Positions 34,013 through 47,012 of a stretch of 64,000 bases of DNA are shown here, piece by piece. The DNA lies in NCBI RefSeq assembly GCF_945859705.1, contig NC_079137.1, positions 28,205,322-28,269,321 of the forward strand, read 5' to 3'. The DNA comes from Episyrphus balteatus. Taxonomy: Eukaryota > Arthropoda > Insecta > Diptera > Syrphidae. The notes beneath the pieces are model-generated. The model was not told the DNA's origin. It saw only the letters and a program-made list of their open reading frames with translations, and did no database searches. The translations under genes and the position numbers were made by a program. Positions within the stretch are counted from its first letter, which is position 1, and each line of letters opens with the position of its first letter.

Positions 34013-35322
34013 TACAGTATTTATCGCTTATAAGAAACACGCTTATAAGAAACTCGAACAAAAGCACCGTGTACTTTACCATATATTTTAATGTTGAATT
34101 ATGTGTTTATAAGAAACACGTTTATAAGAAAAACACTGATAAAAGAAACATTTTTCAAACCACGAACTTTCTTGCTCACACATAAAGTTGGTTGGATTTA
34201 AGAAACTTTCAAAAAAATCACGAAACTAAAAAAACATGAACCCTTAAGAAAAATTTAAAGCAACCTGTGCAAATGTCATTTGAGCAGTGTTGCCAATAGA
34301 TTTATCTGCATTTTGCAGATTTTTAACCCATTCCCAGACTTTTGAGAACTATAAATCTGCAGTGCAGATTTTATCTGCAGCTGAAACTTAACCTTTAAAA
34401 GACAAAAAAGGATAACATTCCAAAAACTCCAGTAAAATGTCAATTAAATTAAAGCCAAGGACGAACTAAAACATCATTTATTTTGCCAAAAACTACCTAC
34501 AGTTTTTCCTGTTTAAGTTTTTCATAACGTCCAGTACATTTTTGATTTTATATTGGAAAAAGCCAAACAATACAATCAAGCCACACTTCCAGGGAAGAAA
34601 CTAATGATACAAATTTATCAATTCAAGCGAGGAAAATTACTCTCGAAGTAATTTTTTTAGTTGAAATCAGTTCGAAAACTTTTTCAATGGGAGTCTCCCA
34701 AATTTTAAAATTTTTTTTCGTCATTTTTGCAGATTTTTCCAAATATTTTCATGGCGACACTGTTTGAGTTTGACATTATTTGAAGATAATTTCAGTTCAG
34801 TGTTCAATTTGTTATTTGTTGTGTTTTTTATATCCCTGCTGTGTTTGCCTTTGCTAAAAATGTTGCGAAATAATGGCTGTGTTCCTTTGGGCTCAGCAAA
34901 GTACTTTTTAGTGCATCTGAATCCATTCAAAGACATTTTTTCTATTTAAGAAATGGTGTTGAATACAACCAGAACTACTTAGCAGTAGATACTTCAGGCC
35001 AAAGGAACACAGCTAATATTTCACTTAAAACTAAATTGATACATAATCCTTGAATAAATTAAATCGGGAGAAAATAGAAAAGAAATCTGTGAAAAAAATA
35101 TAAAATAGCTACATTCTATGTAGTTATATAATTGGATTGAATATTTAGGCGAGGATAAGTTTGTGGTACTACTGGGTAGGTATATTTGTATAAGAAACTT
35201 GTTTCTTATATCCGTATAAGAAACTTGTTTCTTATATGTATTCTAAGAATATAAGAAACACTCGGTTATAAGAAACAAATATTGTGCAATTTTGGAGTTT
35301 CTTATAAGCGTTATGTACTGTA
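34013..35322. mobile_element. Tc1/mariner- or pogo-like non-autonomous element with TTATAAGAAAC repeats
   Basis: The ends are TACAGTATTTATCGCTTATA (left) and the inverse of TACAGTACATAACGCTTATA (right), consistent with TA duplication. Subterminal TTATAAGAAAC words recur many times near both ends (34026-34150 and 35185-35310). There is no transposase frame. A smaller palindrome sits inside at 34871-35015. Confidence 0.6.
34871..35015. mobile_element. Small MITE nested in the pogo-like element
   Basis: Inverted ends TGGCTGTGTTCCTTTGGG and CCAAAGGAACACAGCTAA, about 145 bp, no coding capacity. Confidence 0.55.
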
Positions 35323-35959
35323 CCAATTTTATGTTCATACAGTGGTGGTCACATTTTTAAGGACAGTAAAGTCTTTAAAGTGGTATCGCACTTTTAAAGA
35401 AAAATTTTACCTACCAAAAGTTAGCAAATGTATATACATATACGTGATAAATACCTACTCAAAAAACCATATACAGATTTCAACCAATGTTTTCTGAAAT
35501 CCTTGCCTATACGATCTGTGAAATATTAAGTCCGATGCTGTACAGTGAAAAACATAACATAAATTTTATTAGAGTTAAGAAAAGTCTTTGAAACGTTTAC
35601 AATGTGCCTTGGATTATTTTATCATTTTTGGAAGATCTATCTAAAAAGCCATATTATTTTTAACATACGCCAACATGACAGTCTGCAATATGTCAATATG
35701 TTTCCTACGTAAAACTCGACAATATTTCTTCTTTTTATTCCACAAACAGGTACCACTCTATGCAAAGAAAAACAAATCCTTTAATTTAATACTAATGCGA
35801 ATATATTTCCATTTAATCTGAAACAATAACTGTAGCTTTTGTTCGAATCAATTTTGGAAAACTTAATAAATTTTTCTTAACCAATAAACAAATTCAGACA
35901 AATACTTTGGACTAATTTCCACTAATGTGGTCACTACTTTATGTATTTTATTCAAACAA

Positions 35960-37060
35960 TCTAATATATAAAAATCTCGTGTCGCAGTGTTTGTTATCAA
36001 ACTCCTCCGAAACGGCTGGACCGATTTATATGAAATTATGTACACATATCGGGTAGGTCTCAGAATCGGCCAACATCTATTTTTTCATACACATAAATGG
36101 TAAGGTTGGTCCACCATAAACTTTTTTTTTTATTTCTGAGAAAACATTTTTTTTTTTAATTTTTTATAATTCACTATTGAAAAATACATATATGTAACTC
36201 TGAAATTTAAACATTCTAAGACCAACCAATGTTTTTTTAATAGCAAAGAGTTTTATTATTGTGAAACATTTTTTATATGTTTTTTTTTTTTTTTTTTCTG
36301 TCGAAAAATATGAATGTTTGATCATTGTGATGTCAAATAAATCACATTTTGTGGAAAACGGAGAAGGGTATAGCCCGACTGAAGACAACATGATTTTGTA
36401 CAGCTTGGTAGCTTTTGCAAAAACAATATAGTCTAAGAGCCGAGAGCAAATTTTGGGAGTGGAGGTATAACAGAAATGTGAGTATGCAGTTTTACTGCCT
36501 TATGGGCTTAATTAACGAATTCAAAAGTTTGGCAGCTTAGCAGCTTTAATTCGGAGTTTTCCAATCTAGGTGATTAAAATAAATTAACATACATACATAA
36601 AATCTTCAAGATTGAATTATTCAGGCTTTGGGGAGATGACAAACAATCAGTCATAATACATATTCAGGTTGTGAATTTGTGTTAATTTAGCCTACTCACG
36701 TTATTCAACCCCCCCGAAAACCATAACAGACCGCGATTTAAAGCTGCTAGACTTTTAAATTCGTTATACGCATAAGGCTTTAAAACTGCATACTCACATT
36801 TTGGTTATATTTGCACTCCCAAAATTTGCTGCGGGCACGCGGTATAAAACCAAAGACACAAAATTTCAAAAAAAAATCATTTTAATAAAAAAAATGTTTT
36901 TGGTTGGACCAACCTAACCATTTAAATGTATGGAAAATATGTGTTTGCCGATTTTTCATTTCATAAAAATCGGTTTAGCCGTTTCGGAGGAGTCTCATAA
37001 GAAACACTTTGGCACAAGAAATTTAGAAAAGGTTGAACGAAGTCCGCCGGGTCAGCTAGT
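35960..37060 (+). mobile_element. Helitron-like non-autonomous element
   Basis: Begins TCTAATATATAAAAATCTCG and ends GGGTCAGCTAGT, inserted between A (35959) and T (37061), as Helitrons do (5' TC, 3' CTRR, no duplication). The conserved animal-repeat text ACTCCTCCGAAACGGCTGGA is near the 5' end, and its inverse (GTTTCGGAGGAGT) is near the 3' end. No Rep/helicase is present. A fold-back element (36438-36835) is nested inside. Confidence 0.55.
36438..36835. mobile_element. Fold-back MITE nested in the Helitron-like element
   Basis: Inverted ends around GCAAATTTTGGGAGTG and CACTCCCAAAATTTGC. Inner inverted blocks include AAAACTGC and AGCTGCTAGACTTTTAAATT. Related text occurs near 9.66-9.72 kb, 20.2-20.3 kb and at 40.26-41.86 kb. 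Confidence 0.6.
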
Positions 37061-37069
37061 TATTTATAA

Positions 37070-37990
37070 AAAAATAGTTTAAAAATACGGCTCAAACGAT
37101 TTTGAATATATTTTTTCCTAGAATGCATATTAATACATATACATATATGTATGTATACTTCTTTTTATTAAAAAAAAAATAAATGGAACCCCACTACCAT
37201 TACCAGCTTTCAAGTACAAAAAAAATCATCAAAATCGGTTCACCCAGTCGAAAGTTCTGAGGAAACAACATGACACAGAAATGCAATGGCATAGGTACTT
37301 GTTTTGGAGCTCAATTTTATTTGAGATGTTGATTTTGATTTGAAAAACGACTTTTTATGTTATTTATTTGTATATAGGTACATAGTAAATAAAATGACGA
37401 AAAAAAAATTGAAATATTTTTTTAAAAATCCAAAATTGTGTTTTTTGAAAAATTTTAAAATTTTTTATTTAATGATTGTTTCACCGTTTCTGTATAACAA
37501 TTTGGGTTGAAATCTTTGTCATTTGCGAGAAATTAAATAAAAAAACCGTTCTATGGCAGGTACCGTTAATAACGGTACAAATAATATTTTTTCTTATTTT
37601 TTAGAATGAAGCTTTTATGTGTCACACTTCACACACAAATTTTAATCAAAATCGTTAGAGCCGTTTTCGATAAAAATTAACTTTTCTATTTTCGTTATAT
37701 GACAGGTACCGTTAGTTTTGGTCCTAAAAATTTTTTTTTAATTTGTCCTCTAGGCTCTAGGGAATCACCCAAAACTCTTAACTACCAAGTTTGAAGAAAA
37801 TCGCTTGATTAGTTTAGGCTGTAGCTCGAGGTACACACAGACAGACAGACAGAATTGCCGGAGCCACTTTTTTGGCTTTCTCCATCATCACTCAAGATAA
37901 CAGTTTTGCATGACATTACTCATGTAAAACTGTTATCTTGAGTTCTATTTTTTCCGAATCCGAAGAAAGAAGATTCTCAACCTTCTATAT
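37070..37990 (-). repeat. Dispersed repeat, inverted relative of 27255-27880
   Basis: Reads in reverse the same series of blocks: GGGAATCACCCAAAACTCTT, CTCGAGGTACACACAGACAG, CAGAATTGCCGGAGCCAC. Near its end a perfect local hairpin occurs (CTCAAGATAACAGTTTT ... AAAACTGTTATCTTGAG, 37902-37943). Non-coding; family unknown. Confidence 0.55.
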
Positions 37991-37999
37991 TTTTAAAAA

Positions 38000-40255
38000 C
38001 TAGATTTGTAATGGGTTCGTTTTCAAATGGTATGAATTATTCTATGAACTGTTAACTATAGTAAACAGTAAACACAAAATCAAAAAGGGAATTTTGAGGA
38101 CTTTGGACCCAAAAATATAAAAATATTTAAAACTCATGAATTAGTTTTTCTGCTTTTCTGTACTAAATTTCTTATCTTCCTTGGACTAAAAGTGATCAAT
38201 AAATGTTTCAATATTTGTATGTAAATATCTTGGTTGCTCAATGAATCACTAAATAAATGTTATTCTTTTCCTGTAAAATTTACATTCGGTACTGAATATT
38301 TAAATTTTTGTAAACAAAATTATACGTCAACAAACAAAAATTGAAAGAATACACACAAAATCATCATAATCACTTCATGGAATTTGATTAAGAGAGGGGA
38401 ATTCTTACTCAATTGCCATTAAATTTTATGTTTGAATTTAAATAATTCGTGAGTCACGGCTTTAGAGTGGTCAGTAAGTCCACTGAGGTTTGATCAATTT
38501 AATGTTTTTTTTTTTTCTTTTTTTTAAGAACTATTGCGAATCAAAATTTCCCTGGATTTTTGCTTCTTCCTTAGAAAATTAAATTGTATAATTTTTTTTT
38601 TTCAATTAAATTGAATTTTTTTGGATTTTATTTTCGTTCTAAGCAAAATGATTTTATCTTCAATTTTTAAAGATTTCAAAAATTAAAAAAAAAATTAAAC
38701 GAATTTAAAAAAAAATTCAAAGAGAGCAAGACGACCCGCAACCATAACTGAAAGATATGATCCTTTTTATTTATTGTATGTTATCACCCAAATATATTGG
38801 AAGAAAAAGGATATGTTCGGCTTAGGGACTTCTCAAACTTGCTCTTTTTTACTTCTTTTCTTTTCATGTAAATAGATCATTTCTAAAACTCACAACTAAA
38901 TGTGCACAAAATTTATGAAAACAAAATCACAAAGGCACACTTTACAGAACGTGATATGAAATCATAGTCAGTAGCAATTAAATAGACTTTCCTTCAAAGT
39001 TAACTTCCTTTATTGTTTGCTACGTGATTGAGTCGACAACCCAAACATAAAAAGTCTAAACTTAACTTCCGGATTGGGTAGGTCTTGCTGTAATGTTTTA
39101 TTTTATATAAGCATAAACGTTCAGTCAAATAAAAAATAAACACACATTGAGTGCAGGCTGGGGCACACTTTATTCAAGATAAGAATCTAAATTTTTTTTT
39201 TTTTGTTGAAAATTAATCGTTTTTCGAACGTATGTATGTAATTGTAGTGGGATTGATTTGTCATTCTTGTTGACAATTTGTGTCAACTATGGATCCGAAT
39301 TGATAAAAGGAAATTTAACTCAAAACGACAAATTCTTAAAATTGTACCTATTCCTCTTTTTTTTTTTATTAATCACTAGTTACTATTTCTTATTTTTTTT
39401 TATTTTATGTCATTGATGATGAAAGGTGGGGTTTGTATAAGCTTTATGCGCATGTGCAATTCACATGGTACACTATTATGAGCTAACAGCTATGCAAATA
39501 AATAACAGGGCAAGAGCAATGTCAATTAGTCACTTTTGTGTACACTGTACCGCAATCAACAATAAAAAAAAAATACAGGGACGGATAGGGGAGAATTTAA
39601 GATTTTTTTTTTTCGTTCCAACCGCTCACTTAAGTCATGATATGATGTAATAAGCCATAGACAAGAGTCCATATTGAGATGGGAGGAATTAAAAAATAAA
39701 CAAATCAAATCGAAACAAATACATAGTTGATTCTCGACCAACATATGAGACGTTCAGAATAATAGTGGGTCAAGTTAACTCCTCTACAAGTTGTATGTTT
39801 TAAGGCCTTATAAATTCAGCGCTTGATGTTTATTTCTTGAATAAAATGGTAAAAATAAATTCGGGGCACATAATATCTCAGGGAAATTAGTCAATATATG
39901 GGCATGAAATCGCATTTTTCGCGGGACAAAATTTTTTTCATGAAATGTGTTCGGGTGGTTGTCCTTATCAGAAAAGTCAATTTGTTGGGATAATTGGAGG
40001 TTGGGAACAGCCGCCATCTTGGAAAAGAGATTGGTATCGTTTTTATTGAATAGCTCCATTGTTATTCATTTTAACAAAAAATGACAAAGGTAAGACTTAT
40101 TAACAATAAAATTATCTAAGAAATAATATACAAAACAATTCCGTGAGTTGATTAAATAAAATTTTATAGTTGGTCAAAGTGCGGGTTTGTATCGCAAGGT
40201 TGGGACAAAATGACATTTTTTCATATATCTGACGAACTTTTGATTTGTTTGGATA
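38000..40255. other. AT-rich DNA, no feature supported
   Basis: Homopolymer and low-complexity runs and short frames only. No repeat partner, RNA or coding exon is recognised. Confidence 0.35.
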
Positions 40256-40260
40256 ATTTT

Positions 40261-41860
40261 GGGAGTTTGCAGCCATACGCGTGTTAATGTCGATTTCAAA
40301 GGTCTGACAACTCTAATTTTGTGCTTTATACGGTTTTTCGGGGGTTAAATAACGTAAGTTTTTCAGTTAATGTGAATTGGCTAAATTTATACTATTTGAA
40401 ATTATAAATATTTTTCCTAAATCTGGACACCTCAATCTCAGCTATGGGGTTAATAGAACTCACGATATAAGCTTTTTTAACTAACCATATCAGGCTTTTC
40501 AATTCAAATAAACAAACAAAAATCTAAACAAAAAAAGCTTCTAAAACATAATCGTATAAACGGCTTATATACAGGGGTACCATAAGTAATGGATCAAACG
40601 AAATACGCTGATAGGCCAACTTTAGGGCTCTCAGAATTTGGTAACTTGTTCATCCCAAATCCTTACGGTTTTCGATTTAATGCAGTTTTTGTGAAATTTC
40701 GAAAAATCCCGACTTGGCAACAGTATTTTGCTTCCTCCGCTCATAATTGATTTTTGTTTTTTACAATTCTTTCACTAAAGCATTACCTAATAATAAGAAA
40801 TAATTAATTATTCAAAATATTTCATACGCCATTTTGCTGCAAATTAATTAACAGTTCCATGTTTAATAAAAACTCAATTTCGTAGTTTTATTTCAGAGCA
40901 TCATCCCGAAAAAAATTTGTATGGTGTGACACTGGTTTATTACTTTTAAACTTGCCGTGTTATTGCAGATTTAAAAAATGTATAAAAGTTTCCAAAGTTG
41001 AAGTTAGAACTAAAGATATTACAATTTAAAAGCAACAAAACAGGTTCTGTCAGAGAAAAATAACAGAATAATAAACAAATTTTCTCGACTGTTGTTTGTT
41101 TATTTCTTTTTGAATAAAAGCCTCGATTTTTGTTTGTTATTTTGCTCTGAAAACCTCTGTTTTTTTGCATTCAAATTGTAATATCTTTCGTTCTAATTTC
41201 ATCTTTGGAAACTTTTATACATTTTTGAAATCTGCAATAACACGGCAAGTTTTCAAAATAATAAACCAGGGTCACACCATAAAAAATTTGTTCAGGGTGT
41301 TGCTCTGAAATAAAAGTGAGGAATTGAGTTTTCATAAAACATGGAACTGTTAATTCATTTGCAGCAAAATGGCGAATGAAATAAAAAATATTTTGATTAA
41401 TTAATTATTTCTTATTATAAGGCAATGTTTTAGTGAAAGAATTGTAAAAAACAAAAATCAATTATGAGCGGAGGAAGCAAAATACTGTTGCAAAGTCGGG
41501 ATTTATCGAAATTTCACAAAAACTGCATTAAATCAAAAACCGTAAGGATTTGGGATGAAAAAGTTACCAAATTCTGAGAGCCCTAAAGTTGGCCTATCAG
41601 CATACTTCGTTTGATCCATTACTTTTGGGACACCCTGTATAGTTCTATTGGTTACATCCTCAAGATTGGGGTGTTCAGATTTAGGAAAAATAATAGAGCA
41701 TCAGCTTGTATATTTATAATTTCAAATAGTATAAATTTAGCCCATTCACATTAACTGGAAAACTTACGTTATTTAACCCCCCAAAAACCGTATAAAGCAC
41801 AAAATTAGAGTTGTCAGACCTTTGAAATCGACATTAACACGCGTATGGCTGCAAAACTGC
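40261..41860. mobile_element. Outer fold-back element (1.6 kb)
   Basis: Inverted arms 40261 to about 40470 and about 41640-41860, starting GCAGCCATACGCGTGTTAAT on the left and mirrored on the right. A second fold-back element sits inside. The arm termini resemble the family at 36.4-36.8 kb. Confidence 0.7.
40572..41637. mobile_element. Inner fold-back element with CAGGG(T)GTCCC-type ends, TA duplication
   Basis: TIRs CAGGGGTACCATAAGTAATG (left) and the inverse of CAGGGTGTCCCAAAAGTAAT (right), with TA on each side. The arms are nearly complementary to the centre near 41.1 kb. Similar ends (ACAGGGTGTCCCAAAAGTTA) begin another unit at about 58897. Tc1/mariner-type by TA target; no transposase. 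Confidence 0.7.
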
Positions 41861-43446
41861 GTACTTATATTTAAACAGTTGACGTTGGATATTGCAATAT
41901 CCGAGGAATATAATTTTGTTTTATCTCGGCTTGAAAGTGTTCTACGACTAAGTAACGAAATTAATTGCTACGTATAACGCGTTTTTAATATTTTGCATTT
42001 TACATTTTGTGCAACTCACAAAGCTGACTGTTAAGTAAACATTTTTTAGTATCATTTTAAGTAACCATATGACCAATAGTATTATCACATTGCATTGTTG
42101 CTGACACGATGGGAAATGATTTCTTACCAGTTCCCACTGAGTGTTCTTTTTAAGTATAATTATGTATTTTTTTGTATTCTATCACCCATTTTTACCTTTC
42201 CTACCATATCATATTTCCACCCAACTCCTACTTCTGCGTGAGACCAGACGAAATAAGATCATTTAATAAAAGTTCAATGTTTAGTCTCACGCGCTGAGTG
42301 TTCATTATGCTGACTTGTCATTTTTGGCAAAGTACCTTTAAATGATCGGCATAATGGGCACTCGCTGTCCAACCACTTTCAAGTGAACATCAAATAAAAA
42401 TTGTAATCAATAATAATAAAAAAAGGTGTTTGTATTTTCAAGGTTCTAAAGTTTAAAGAACACTGACAACTTTTTATGTGAATGTAAATAAAAATGAATG
42501 TAAACAAGAATTGAATTATTTTTCTATCTTTAATTATGTTTATGTTAAAATTGTTTAATTAATAAAAATACAATATAGAATAAATTATTAAAATTTAATT
42601 TGTTTCATTTGTATTTTTATTAAATTTCAGTTGTAGAAATTTAAAAAAAAAAGTCGGAAGTCGAAATGTTTGTAGCAGGACTGTATGTTTATGAATAGAA
42701 TGATTGAATTATTTGAATTGCCTTCAGCTCACTAACTAAGCTAATGCTGTCAATACGCTCGTTGTCTTCTCTTTGTTGCTGATACTAATCAACCGTATAG
42801 AATCTTAATTTGATTTTAATTTGATACACAGGCACAGGCCGCTACGAGAACCTTGAGCATGAAGGGAGGAATTGTAGATAGAATAACAAATAAAAAGTCC
42901 ATAAATTAAATCTGATGAATTAGTCATTCAGAAGCTTTGTTGCTGCTGCATACTGAAACTTTTAAATAGTCTTCTGTCAGACTATGGACCTCGACGCGTT
43001 TGTGACATCGCCATAGCCACATTGTTTTGTTTTTTGTTGTATGTGAACTAGAGAATAAATTGTACAATCAGAGTTTTTTGTGTTGACTTTTTGCATCAAA
43101 AAGTGGAACAAAGATGTTTTCAAACCATTTCAAATTAATCAGCGCTTTAAATAAGATCGTTTGAATCTGTAATGTTATATTCTGGCGCCAGCGCTTATGT
43201 TTTTGTTTAAATGTTTAAGATGAATAACTTTGACTGGAGACATGTCAATTTATAAAAGATATTTCGTATAACAGTTTAACATTAAGTGGACGAGAAAGGT
43301 CTCAGAAGTTCATTAGAATATTGTAAAACAGCTTTTCAGGGGCGTTACTGAGGGATTCAGCCTATAACTAGGGTTGTGCAAGGAGTTCGAGGTCTCAGCT
43401 TTGCCCAATTTTTTCAATTTGAAATCCTAGATTTACTGCACTAGAA

Positions 43447-44022
43447 ACATATCGTCGCCGTAAAGCAAAATTGTTCTAAGTCACAAAAAGTAAAATTTTT
43501 AGTTTCAAAAAGCGACAATTTTCTGCTCGTATGCCATTCAAGTCAAGTTATGTTTTTGAAAAAAACAAATCTCTTGAATAAAATATACAAGTTTACCTCA
43601 TTAGTAGGTGCATACTATTTTTAAATATTTTTTAAAACTAAAAACCCAAAATTGGAGATAGAACAATTCCTATACAAGTACGTTTTTTCCTCATTAGTAG
43701 GTGCATACTATTTTTAAATATTTTTTAAAACTAAAAATCCAAAATTGGAGATAGAACAATTCCTATACAAGTACGTTTTATCCTTAAATAAAAAGTGGAC
43801 TTAGAATAAACTATGATGGGACTTAGAACAATCAAGAATACTCGGGGTCATTTTCAAAAGGCTACTTCCCTGTATTTATTGTTCTATGTCCAATTAAATT
43901 ATATTATCTGTGGAATGAAATTTTTTTAACAAAAACGGTTTTCAAATTAGTAAAACTGCATCATTAACTAATTTTCGGTAAAAAGTGGATTTAGAACAAT
44001 TTTGCTTTACGCCGACGATATG
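43447..44022. mobile_element. Fold-back MITE with an internal tandem repeat
   Basis: Inverted ends ACATATCGTCGCCGTAAAGC and its inverse (about 44003-44022). It contains two tandem 93-bp units (43596-43688, 43689-43781). Confidence 0.65.
43596..43781 (+). repeat. Two tandem 93-bp units
   Basis: CCTCATTAGTAGGTGCATAC recurs at 43596 and 43689, and the units are almost identical, each ending with ACAAGTACGTTTT. A recent local duplication inside the MITE. Confidence 0.85.
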
Positions 44023-44029
44023 TATTTTA

Positions 44030-45470
44030 TTTGATAGAAACTTCAATTTAAATTTGACCAAAATGTCTTTTAAACCTACCAACAACTACTCATATTGCCA
44101 TCTTAAAGTTACGTTTCGAAGAAAAATCTAATCCTTTATGAACTATTTAAAAGCGTGTGAAAAAAAGTTATGTCTTCATCCGACCATACCCTTTATATTC
44201 TCTCCTTTTTGTCCGCTGAAATTGGGGGGAAACCTCAACAAAAGACAAAGATAAACGGGTACTTAATACCATAGAATTTTGTTTACAACAACAAAAAAAG
44301 AAAAAAACTCATTTCTAATGCGCCACTACACAGGCAAAAACTTGTGACACTCGCAGAAAACTTATCTTATTCAAAAACGGAGAGGAAGTCTTCTTTCACA
44401 TTTTTAACATAACATAGAAGGCATTTTTATAAACGAGAAAAGTTTTATCAGAAAAGACCGAGAAAAAAAAACACTTAATGAAAACACGTTAGTACATTTA
44501 TTGCAGAGTCCTTGCCATGAGTATAAGACTTCCTATTTTTCGCAAAAGAATGACCTATATTTTAATGCTTTAGCTTTATGCTCTTTTGGCATTGGAAGCA
44601 TAAGCATCACGTTTATTGAAACTCTTGCCAAAATATAAATATATTTTTTTTTTAAGAGAACACTGAGTCGAACACGTATACAGGCCGGAAATCATCTATT
44701 TCTTGTATTTTATTCATTTATTCAACCCCACGCAATATGAAGCTCACTTTATATGCAACCCCCTCTGCTTTTTGTTGCTTGTTTGTTAGCGACCTAGATT
44801 AAGGTTATTTGCCCTCAAGTTGTACATCAACAGCGTCTCGGTGTCTATAGAAAAAGTTCAATGCCACCGAAGGATTCTTGGCTTTAGATTTTTTTGTGGT
44901 AGACATTGTTGTATTGGAAGTTGAAAATTGTGTTATTCTCTGTAATTTTCTTATGCAATAAAATAGAAATATTTGTGTTTTTAGTTCGCAGTTGATGCAC
45001 TTTGATTTGCACTGATTCATGGCAAATTTCTTAGAAAATTTAGCTTTAAATAAGCACAGCGACTACAAAAACAAAATATCAAAAAGTAAGATCCGTTAAT
45101 GAATCATCGTGCGCTGTGCCGGTGCTCATGGAGAAAAAGATACACTCATCTTTGTAATTAGTATTCCAGTAAAGTGCTGCACATATATTTATGAAGTTTG
45201 TATTGCATGACGAAAGTCACTGTTGCTATTTAACTGATATGTGGAAGTGGAATCTTTTGTGAGCTTTTCTTTCAAAGGCATAAAGAATAAGCAAAGCACA
45301 TATTTATGTAGGTATATAAATTTATGATGTACATAATATTCTGATTTTTTTTTCGTTCTTATGGATTTGCAGACAAAAATGTGTTATTGAATTATAAAAA
45401 AAAACTTCAGTTTGACTTTTTACGGATGCATTGTTAAGAATGTATCATAATTCATAACTTCCGTAATAAA
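44030..45470. other. No gene seen
   Basis: Non-repetitive AT-rich DNA; the short frames have no recognisable content. Confidence 0.3.
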
Positions 45471-45811
45471 CACCAGGTCTGTTTAATGAAGACAAACTAG
45501 AACAGAACAGATCAGAATAGCACAAAAAAAGATCAGAAAAATATACCTTCCTGTTTTATAGAGTTGACTGTCAGTTTTGAAACTTAAAATTAAAATACAT
45601 TTTGTTGTTATTGACTTTTCATTCAAATAAATTATAATTCATTAGAATATTTGTTCACACTTTGAAATGTTAAAACTATCCCAATTCTAAGTCGGTTTTT
45701 TTTTTTTTTAATACCAATGTATTTCAAACATATGTACATAAGTACTAAATTGTAATCAAAAATAAGTCTCAATAAATCTAAATTTTAATTTAATTCACAC
45801 TATGAATTTTA

Positions 45812-47012
45812 CGTGTGTTTTTTTGTTTATCTATGTAAATAGATTTTGTGCAAAAAAACGACATCGGGATTTTTGAAATCCGTTCAAATGTTTGGCACCA
45901 CTGTACATAAACTTTGGCAGCTGTCTGTCAAAAATGTACCGCGCTCAGGTTTTTTTTTTTTAACTCCCTAGTGGTATGGCCATTATAAATTCAAATGATA
46001 AATTCAAATTTTTTTTTTCACAAAAAATGAATGGTTTTCATATGGCCATTGCATCCATGTTGGATTAAATCATTTGTATATTCTTAGCTACATTTTAAGA
46101 CCATGACCATTAACATTGGTTGCGCCTTTCTTGTGTTATAAGCGTTTGAATGTGATTGATTTTTTTTTTTTTCGATTTCTTAACCCACCCACACCTCTTT
46201 TTTGCGAATTTGGTGTATACTTTTTTATGGCGCTAGAACTTTTTTCGGTCTCACTATTTTATGGAGAATCATATATGAAATTGATGTAGAATTTTCCGAG
46301 GAATTCGAATACTGTATTCACAATTCCATAAAAATTTATTTTCACCCTTATAAGCCCACTTTTCTGTGACCACTTTTCATTTTTGTCCTGCCAAATTCGC
46401 ACACGTGTGCGTGTGAAAAATTATTTCTAATTTTTCGAAAAAACTTTGGTAATTTTTTTTTTATCAGGATCCATTTGAGACTTTTATCTGAAAAGACTTT
46501 TATCTCGAAATATTAACATTTCAATACAACCATGTCAAACAAATTTTTTAATCAATTTGAATGAACAACAACAACTTGTGTGTGTTACCACCAAGTTCAT
46601 AGGCTGGAGTCTACAGTCCACTGCTCTACCAACTGTGGACTGTAGACTCCAGCCTATGAACTTGGTGGTAACACACACAAGTTGTTGTTGTTCATTCAAA
46701 TTCCTCAATATAAATTGATTACACAAGCAGCTGCCTGTTAGTATGAAAATACACAAACCTCTTCAAATTTTTTAATATTTTTTTCTATGAGATCTTTTTT
46801 CAAACCCCATTTTCTCCATTTAAACTACCTTGGCACTACTGTTTTTATCGAGAGAAAGTAAAATCTGGATAATTATGTGGATTTTTCAAAAATCTATACA
46901 GATAAAGTTTTTGTTGTTTTTAACACGTAAATTGTTTTGATTTCAAATATCTCGATGTCGTTTTTTTGCACAAAATCTATACAGATAAACAAAAAAACAC
47001 ACCTTTTTCTTC
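45812..47012 (-). repeat. Inverted second copy of the 1.24-2.35 kb repeat
   Basis: In reverse order it matches the module at 1825-2352 (here 45812-46165), the linker at 1618-1712 (here about 46465-46558) and the module at about 1335-1600 (here about 46800-47010). A perfect 68-bp-arm hairpin is inserted at 46554-46702. Only one arm of each palindromic module is retained. Confidence 0.7.
46554..46702. repeat. Perfect hairpin with a tRNA-Tyr-like core
   Basis: Arms 46554-46621 and 46635-46702 are exact 68-bp inverted repeats with a 13-nt loop (TGCTCTACCAACT). The minus strand through loop and arm reads CAGTTGGTAGAGC then GGACTGTAGACTCC. This resembles the D-arm and anticodon arm of eukaryotic tRNA-Tyr (GUA). 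No T-arm or acceptor stem follows, so it is not a tRNA gene. Confidence 0.75.

Noticed and set aside
42295..42370. Short imperfect palindrome (GAGTGTTCATTATGC / GCATAATGGGCACTC)
   Set aside because: Too short and degenerate, with no clear target duplication, to call a mobile element.
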